A stretch of 64,000 nucleotides of DNA, taken from Silene latifolia. Lineage: Eukaryota; Streptophyta; Magnoliopsida; Caryophyllales; Caryophyllaceae. Made by a program: the position numbers and the translations under genes. How positions within the stretch are numbered: the stretch's first letter is position 1; every line of letters starts with the position of its first letter. The notes beneath the pieces are model-generated. The model was given only the letters and a program-made list of their open reading frames with translations, had not been told where the DNA came from and ran no database searches. Below are positions 58,004-64,000 of the stretch, one piece after another. The stretch lies in contig NC_133537.1 in NCBI RefSeq assembly GCF_048544455.1, forward strand, positions 16,801,541 through 16,865,540, in the 5' to 3' direction.

Positions 58004-59581
58004 CTAAACCCCATTGACCGCAGCTAGTTCCTTCATTCTCATGATATCACTTTCTAGTCGTATGATTTGGTCGACTAGTTTATCAACCACGGTGACTACT
58101 TCTTGCATAGTGGCATTTTGAGAGAAGATCAATGGTACACTTTTTTTAGGTATTGCATTGGGATCGCGCAAGGCCGTTACCATGTTTTCTAGTTCCCACA
58201 CTTGTCTATCTACACTCCTTGCCCATGTGATGAAGTCGGAAATGGTAGGGGAGATAGTGGAGTAGAGCCTTTCTTTCTCAATTGCATGAATTTCATTTTC
58301 GGTGGGAGAAATGAGGTGTGAGCAATCTAAGGTAGATTCGTCACTTGTAATCACTAGAACTCCAAGAGGATTCTGAGTGTTGTTAGGCTTACCTCCTGGT
58401 GGAATTGGAAGTCGACCATCTTCAATCATATCTTGAAGCACGTGTTTCAACTTGTAGCATTTTTCTGTGTCGTGCCCTTTGCCCCTATGGTATTCACAGT
58501 ATGAATTTTCATCCCAAAACTTGGATTTCTTTTCGGGTTCGGGAGTAGGTCCGATGGGTTGGAGTTTACCTTGTTTCATTAGCCTTTTTAGAGCGTTGGA
58601 GTACGTATCCCCAAGGTTTGTGAACTTCCTTGGTGGGGTAGTTTTCTTGGATGGCTCGAGAAGGTTAACCTCATCGGTCTTGCTAGTAGAGCCGTATGAA
58701 CGACTTGTGGACCCTTGATATCCTCGACCTACCGTTTTGGACAAGAGTCCTTTACGGATGTCATCTTCAATTCGTGTCCCTAATACGGTTAAGTCCTTGA
58801 AAGTCTTGATGTTTTGATATCTCAAATGACTGGCATAGATGGGTTTGAGATTATCCACGAACTTTTCCACGAGAGTAGCCTCATCCGGGCGTTCAACTAG
58901 TTGAGTACTAGTCTTCCTCCACCTACTTAGGAAGTCGGTGAATCCTTCTTTATCATTTTGGGTAAGAACCTCTAGAGTACGCATGTTGACTTGGATCTCG
59001 GCATTATCCGTGTACTGTTTAGAGAACTCGATTGCAGCGTCCTCCCAAGTAGCGACCTTTTTGTGATCTAAAGTGTAGAACCATTGCTTCGGGATGGTGT
59101 CAAGAGATGAAGGAAACATCCTTAAGAACATCTCGGGTTTGATGCCTTTGATAGACATGTAATCTTTGAAGGCGCGGATGTGGTTCAAAGGGTTCTCGTG
59201 TCCTTTAAACTTAGGGATATCCGTCATGCTAAAGTTAGTTGGTAATTTGGAATTGACGGCTTCATACTTGAGATTGTTTTCCCTATAAATGTCATCCCCC
59301 TTAAGGTACATCAATTGCTCCTCTAGGTATTGGAGTCTTTTCTCAGCTGCGGTTGTCCCTATGATTGGATTCTCATCTTTAGACTCGTCATTGGAGAAAC
59401 GTAGTACTTCACCTTTAGGGGGAGGCAACCTTCCCTCTACATCAAAGATACGGCCTTCGATAAGTTCAAGGCGGTCATAGGTTTGTTCTTGAGTGATTTG
59501 CATTTGGGCTAGCGCGGCTAGGATTCGATCATTACTCTCTTGAATTTGCTGGAGGTTTGTTTCATCACTTGATCCGGGCAT
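58004..59581 (-). CDS. Ogre gag
   Basis: 525 codons without interruption. Residues 1-100 are a coiled coil (NDRILAALAQMQITQEQTYD, EKRLQYLEEQLMYLKGDD). About 115-290 form the capsid domain (IPKFKGHENPLNHIRAFKDY, MFPSSLDTIPKQWFYTLDH, FVDNLKPIYASHLRYQNI). Near 360 lies a zinc-binding motif of the Tat type (YCEYHRGKGHDTEKCYKLKH). The start at 59581 (MPGSSDETNLQQIQESND) opens the frame. Gag builds the particle; this copy could still supply it. Confidence 0.85.
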   Translation of the reverse strand: MPGSSDETNLQQIQESNDRILAALAQMQITQEQTYDRLELIEGRIFDVEGRLPPPKGEVLRFSNDESKDENPIIGTTAAEKRLQYLEEQLMYLKGDDIYRENNLKYEAVNSKLPTNFSMTDIPKFKGHENPLNHIRAFKDYMSIKGIKPEMFLRMFPSSLDTIPKQWFYTLDHKKVATWEDAAIEFSKQYTDNAEIQVNMRTLEVLTQNDKEGFTDFLSRWRKTSTQLVERPDEATLVEKFVDNLKPIYASHLRYQNIKTFKDLTVLGTRIEDDIRKGLLSKTVGRGYQGSTSRSYGSTSKTDEVNLLEPSKKTTPPRKFTNLGDTYSNALKRLMKQGKLQPIGPTPEPEKKSKFWDENSYCEYHRGKGHDTEKCYKLKHVLQDMIEDGRLPIPPGGKPNNTQNPLGVLVITSDESTLDCSHLISPTENEIHAIEKERLYSTISPTISDFITWARSVDRQVWELENMVTALRDPNAIPKKSVPLIFSQNATMQEVVTVVDKLVDQIIRLESDIMRMKELAAVNGV

Positions 59582-60376
59582 TTTGGAAACTGGATAAGAG
59601 ATCGGCGACGAATCAAAACACGATCGACCATTCTATCACACTTGCTAAAAGAGGAAAAGTTTTGACTCGTGAAGTGGGTGTGTGCCACTTGTGTTGAGTG
59701 AGTTTTGAAGAAAGACAAGGTCTTTGAAAATGTGTGTCCTAGTCAACTGTAGTGTAGTTGTAGGAGTGGACTCGAAGTGAGGTTTTGAAATGGGCTTGTG
59801 GCCCGAATTTTGACACGACAAACGGACGGAGTTTTGACCGGATTTTGCGCTAATTAAAGGCCTATTTCGAAATTCTTGTTTGAAAATAAGGATTTTGATT
59901 TTTTGAAAATTCGTCATGGTTTTGTTTAGAAGTGGTGATCACGTAAGGTTTACACATTTATACAAGCATTATAACGGGATGCTGAGTGCATTTAGAAGGG
60001 TTTTGGTTTAAAGGGTGGGTTGCCATACCGAACCATCAAACCCGAAGTCTGTGGAGAGGCTCGTGCCGAACAAGAGTAAGGCCGATTCCTAGTCCATTTC
60101 CTCAAGTAGTGAAGGCCCTTGATACAAACAAGAGTAAGCATCATGGTATGGATGACATCAATCGCTATCCATCCTTAGGCCCAAATAGGAATTAGGACCG
60201 TTTAGACGGGACGATTGGTCGAATGGGTTGGGTTGGGCCTAGGAAGGCCGAATAAACGATCTAGGAAGACCGAGTTATGAAAACCGACAATTGTCTTGTA
60301 CAAATTATTCCCTAACCTTGTTCAAGTTTCACCCTTGCTACACGTAAGTGTATTATCCCCAGTGAGTCGCCAAAAG
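59582..60376 (-). other. Ogre leader and primer binding site
   Basis: TGGCGACTCACTGGGGA on minus (60356-60372), a near match to the tRNA-Arg primer site of Ogre elements, is followed by about 770 bases of leader before gag. A frame at 59917-59645 has no recognised motif. Confidence 0.7.
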
Positions 60377-62781
60377 CGTGGACAGCGGGCCGCCCACGGG
60401 GGCGCTTGGTGAGAAACGGGACAAGCGTTTGCATTTTGTATGGAGTCGCCACCAATTTTTATGGGAAATTGGAACCGTTCGAATACCTCGTGTCATGTCA
60501 AGACACAAAGTAGTGACATGAACACTAAGCAATCGTTACCCTTAGCATTCTATGTCTAGAATGACTCTCGCGGATGCCAATGAACACGGGTACTCACGGA
60601 GATCTGGAGTAAGGGGTGAGGGTACGTATTAGGAAGCTCTTTTGATCGAACACCTAATCCCGCCCGCCTCGATAGCGGCCTCTACTAATGATTAGGGAAG
60701 TTATTCGTACTTGATATATCGTCGGCTATATGCATGCAATGCAACATCCAAGTTTTAATCCTAGCATGTGAGAATTTAACTAAGTCGGTTGACACATAAT
60801 TAGCATACAATTGGGTCGAAGTTGGATTTAATGCTCATTTACATGTGAAAGCATACAAACAATGAAAGAAATACAATAAATTACAATAATGAAAATTACA
60901 ATAATTACAATGGAATAGGCGATTTATGTCGAAAATACCGCTAAAACGGATGATTTGAGAAAAAAGAAATAAAAGAATAAAAGAATAAAGTAAATTAACG
61001 AACCGGAATTAGAAGGTGATAATACGGATATTAGTTAATTAATACGTAGCCTAATTAATTACGTCAAGGCAGAAAAGGAGTTCAGAGGCAGAACTCATCC
61101 TGGAACAGGCGCAGCAGGACTGCGCCCTCTGGAAGAGGCGCAGCAGACGCTGCGTCTGTTCCAAGGGTGAATTTGTCGTGAAGCCGAACGCAAACCGTTA
61201 ATGTCGATTGGTAAATTTAATGATTGATTGATAATATTTACTCGGATGAAAGTGATTAACAGATTAATTACATGTGAATGATGGTCATAAAAGCGATAAA
61301 ACACAGACGAGACGGAATATGACGAATTAATTACATGATGAAGCGATGTTAATGAATGAGTCCTCTGTCGAAATCAATTAACTAGTCTAAACCTGATGAA
61401 TATGCAACGAATATACGACAAACATGTGAATAAACAAACGAAAACTATATCAATGACGAATCCCAGAAACCCAATATGAACAAATTGAATCTCTGAAATT
61501 CGGGTTTGAATTTAATGACGAAAACCCGTAAATATGGATTATTTAGGATTTAAGTCGGACTTATGATGATTAAAACAAGTTAATGACGATGATTAATATG
61601 ATACAATATACATGTGAATTATCAACGGCGATTATATCAAAGAATTAACGGACGAACAAATAACAAAGCGAATTGCAGAGGACGAGGAAGAAGAAAAGAA
61701 GCGAGGAAGCTGCGGCGGCCTCACGAAGGCGCGCGGCAGAAGCTGCGCTCCTTCAAGAGGCGCAGATTCTTGCGTCTTTTCTCGACGTCTGTCTACTGGA
61801 AATCCGCAAAAACAGATTTTAACAAAGGGTTTTAGAAATCGATTTTAACGGTATTTTCGACATAAACCTTACAATGATGATACGATAAATAAAATACAAT
61901 AAATAAAGAGAATTATTACACCCTCAGACTTACATGTTGACGGAACGAGATGAACTAAGATATCGACTAGTGATGCTCGACGCGAATGCAAAGAGAGTGC
62001 CCTCGTAAGAGGAAAACGATTGATTAATTAAAGTTGATTGAGTGTAGTTGGTCAAATTGGTCGGTCATGCAACGGAGAGGCTGGTACCCGGAAAGATCCG
62101 AGCTTACGTGGTCGGAAGTCCAAGCACGTAGGCGCCAATTAGTAAGAACGAAGTCTAGAATGCAAAGGGAGAAGAGAAGGGCGGACACTCGCGTGAGAAA
62201 TATGAGGAGCGAAAGCTCCTATTTATACTAATCACGTGAAGGAATAGGGTTTCGGAGACTCTTTGGAAGTGAATCTCGGAAAGATATGAAAAAGATACGT
62301 AAAACATGCAAAGAAGGGCCTGGGAAGAGGCGCAGCAGCCACTGCGTCTCTTGGAAGAGGCGCAAAGACTGCTTGCGTCTATTCCCAGGACGTTTCCTCA
62401 TTTGAAGAAAGATTTCGCGTTTGAGTTATGGTAGGACGGAAATAATTCGATTATCTTATGAATATTACGGGATATTATTTGCCAAAAGATAAAATTTGTG
62501 AAATATGGAATAGAAATATCCGGAACATTCAGAATATTCGACTCGGGATTTAACAACATTTATCGAAATGGAGACGGTTTTTGACCCGGACTCGAATGTA
62601 CTCTAATTATCGCCAAAACGACCGTATCAGGACGTAGATGACAACTAAGAGGTCGACATTAATATTTGAGCAAACACTTGACGATAATCTTACGAACTGT
62701 CACAAATCGCTCCGCGTGTCAAACATGCGGCCCAATCATCACCGGGTGGTTTGCGAGGGGTGCAGAAACGAGGTGTCTACA
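60377..62781 (-). repeat. 5' LTR of the Ogre element
   Basis: 2405 bases; on minus it starts TGTAGACACCTCG and ends GCTGTCCAC just before the primer site. It carries clearer copies of the GAAGAGGCGCAGCAG/CTGCGTCTCTTGG motif (61100-61160, 61725-61775, 62325-62385) than the 3' LTR does. CTATTTATAC at 62219-62228 (minus GTATAAATAG) is the likely TATA box. Confidence 0.88.
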
Positions 62782-62786
62782 GCATG

Positions 62787-64000
62787 TTAAGTGTTGAAAC
62801 ATGGTAAAATATGAAGGGTGAATTGTAAATTTGTATCTGATTGATATTGAGCATGAAGAATGTGATCATGGTACCTGTTTAATACAATGTTGAGCATGAA
62901 GTATGGTAGTGGTACATGTGCATATGAACATGATGATTTTAATGCTTGATTGTTGGTAGAAGCATGTGATTAAGGTCATGCGTCTATATATGTGAATGTC
63001 TTGTTTAATTTTAATGTGAGTATGATAAATGTTCAACTATGTACTGGTTTTTAGAGGTATTGAATTGTTATTGTTGCCTTATGTATGTTCAAGTTGTTTT
63101 GGCTTAGGAAACTTGATTTGTATAAAGAACGATTACGGAAGGGTTGTCTTAAAACTTACATAAGTGTAGTTCTAGAAATGATATTTCTGTAATTCCAAGT
63201 CGAGGTGATAGCTTGTCTTCTTACGATTCTAACTATAGGTTACACGCCCAAAACGACCAAGTAACGAGTGAGATATGACTGTTTTACGAAAACTGGATGA
63301 TGCTGAGAACTGTGTTGGTAATCGACCGAGTAAAGTAATACGCGACCGAGTAAGGGCTACTCGACCGAGTATTCCCAATACTCGACCGAGTAATCCTCTG
63401 TGATAATTGAGTTCGCTTATGGAGTCGAAAACTCGGCCGAGTAATATAGTTACTTGACCGAGTATCCTGTACTCGACCTAATATGCTATGTACTCGACCG
63501 AGTACTTCAGTGGGCGGCTATTTTGAGTCGGTGGCTATGTTTTTACCTTAATTTTGAGTCAGTGGCTATGTTCTTACCTTCAGTTTGAGTCGGTGGTTAT
63601 ATTCTTATATTTTTTTTGAGTCGTAGGGTATGTACACATATGTTTTGTGTCTTAACGCATTCTTTTATATATGTGACGGTCTTGATACGTAAGTTACCGG
63701 ATGTTATGACAAGGAGCATTCCAGCTTGTGAAGGACATGTGTTGGGTAAGGAATACATGTGTTAATATGGTTCTGAGGGATAGTGGAAAAAGGAAAGGGA
63801 GGAATGACGAGCTAATCAAGGTAAGGAACATGTTGGTGAGATATGGTGAGTGATCTAGTCGTGTGTTAAGTAATATAAAAGAAGTGTATATGGGCAAGGG
63901 TGATGTAAGTGTAAAGAAACGTGAGAATGAAAGATTGAAATAAGGGATACGAATAGTGGCATATTGGGGTGTGTAAGGAATTATGGAGGGAGACGGTTAG
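62787..64000 (+). other. Continuation of the chromovirus-like element
   Basis: Resumes after the Ogre duplication. Non-coding in this stretch; a second cluster of TACTCGACCGAGTA-type words lies at 63325-63505. Three TTTTGAGTC(A/G)GTGGCTATGTT-like repeats occur at about 63519-63605. No gag frame is seen before the window ends, so identity of the element rests on its LTR. Confidence 0.45.

Larger units (their letters stand above)
49405..62781 (-). mobile_element. Ogre-type (Tat) Ty3/gypsy element with antisense PMD gene
   Basis: 13.4 kb between perfect GCATG duplications (49400-49404 and 62782-62786). On minus: 5' LTR (62781-60377), tRNA-Arg-type primer site (TGGCGACTCACTGGGGA), leader, gag (59581-58004), protease, RT, RNase H (to about 54230), then an insertless stretch with an opposite-strand plant mobile domain gene (52736-54216), polypurine tract and 3' LTR (51800-49405). 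Long LTRs, the tRNA-Arg primer and a Tat-type extra RNase H fit Ogre. No integrase motif is present. The two LTRs remain very similar, so the insertion is recent. Confidence 0.88.

Overview
This window is a gene-poor, transposon-packed stretch of a dicot plant nuclear genome. Ty1/copia and Ty3/gypsy LTR retrotransposons have inserted into one another, and they fill about 1-20000, 20010-25346 and 31944-64000. The only island of ordinary host sequence lies between about 18.8 and 31.9 kb. It holds a PEARLI4-type gene remnant (18816-19662) and one gene that looks intact, a four-exon class III peroxidase on the minus strand (25776-27412). Retand-like elements with antisense ORFs, abundant TACTCGACCGAGTA motifs in a chromovirus-like LTR, and an Ogre element with a tRNA-Arg primer site suggest Caryophyllales, perhaps Caryophyllaceae. 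That placement is inference from element types, not from a search.

Left cluster (1-18.8 kb): an Athila element on the minus strand (gag-protease 14009-16483, broken pol 10797-13993, LTR 16598-18676) ends abruptly where a copia element on the plus strand (3153 to about 10.75 kb) begins. That copia is itself split by two Retand-like elements. A1 runs from the window start to 3152. A2 (7007-10401) has a perfect 5-bp duplication, CCTTC. Both carry, on the opposite strand to their LTRs, a gene with a putative gypsy-type transposon domain, a GT-AG intron, and its own TATA, CCAAT and CACGTG promoter motifs.

Middle (18.8-31.9 kb): PEARLI4-like remnant, a copia element with 222-bp LTRs (20010-25346) whose zinc knuckle is split by a TIR element, the peroxidase, a complete 566-bp TRIM (29114-29679, duplication GCTAA), and AT-rich intergenic DNA.

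Right cluster (31.9-64 kb): a third Retand-like element, B (31944-42731, duplication GATTG), has gag, protease, a hierarchical tandem array and the antisense gene, but no reverse transcriptase, RNase H or integrase. Its 3' LTR is split by a non-autonomous CACTA element (40028-42474, duplication CTA) that carries a 5S-rRNA-like segment and a nested long-TIR MITE. A Mutator-type TIR element (42780-43907), a 5'-truncated copia on the minus strand (to 47713) and a chromovirus-like LTR (47714-49074) follow. The last element is split by a 13.4-kb Ogre element (49405-62781, duplication GCATG). Between its RNase H and its 3' LTR, where integrase should be, the Ogre carries an intron-containing plant mobile domain (PMD) gene in antisense.

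The main biological theme is LTR retrotransposons that carry and keep an antisense, promoter-bearing, spliced host-like gene, in two unrelated ways (Retand aORF and Ogre PMD), while parts or all of gag-pol are lost. Many frameshifts sit in GC-rich or homopolymer contexts, so some may be assembly errors rather than true decay.
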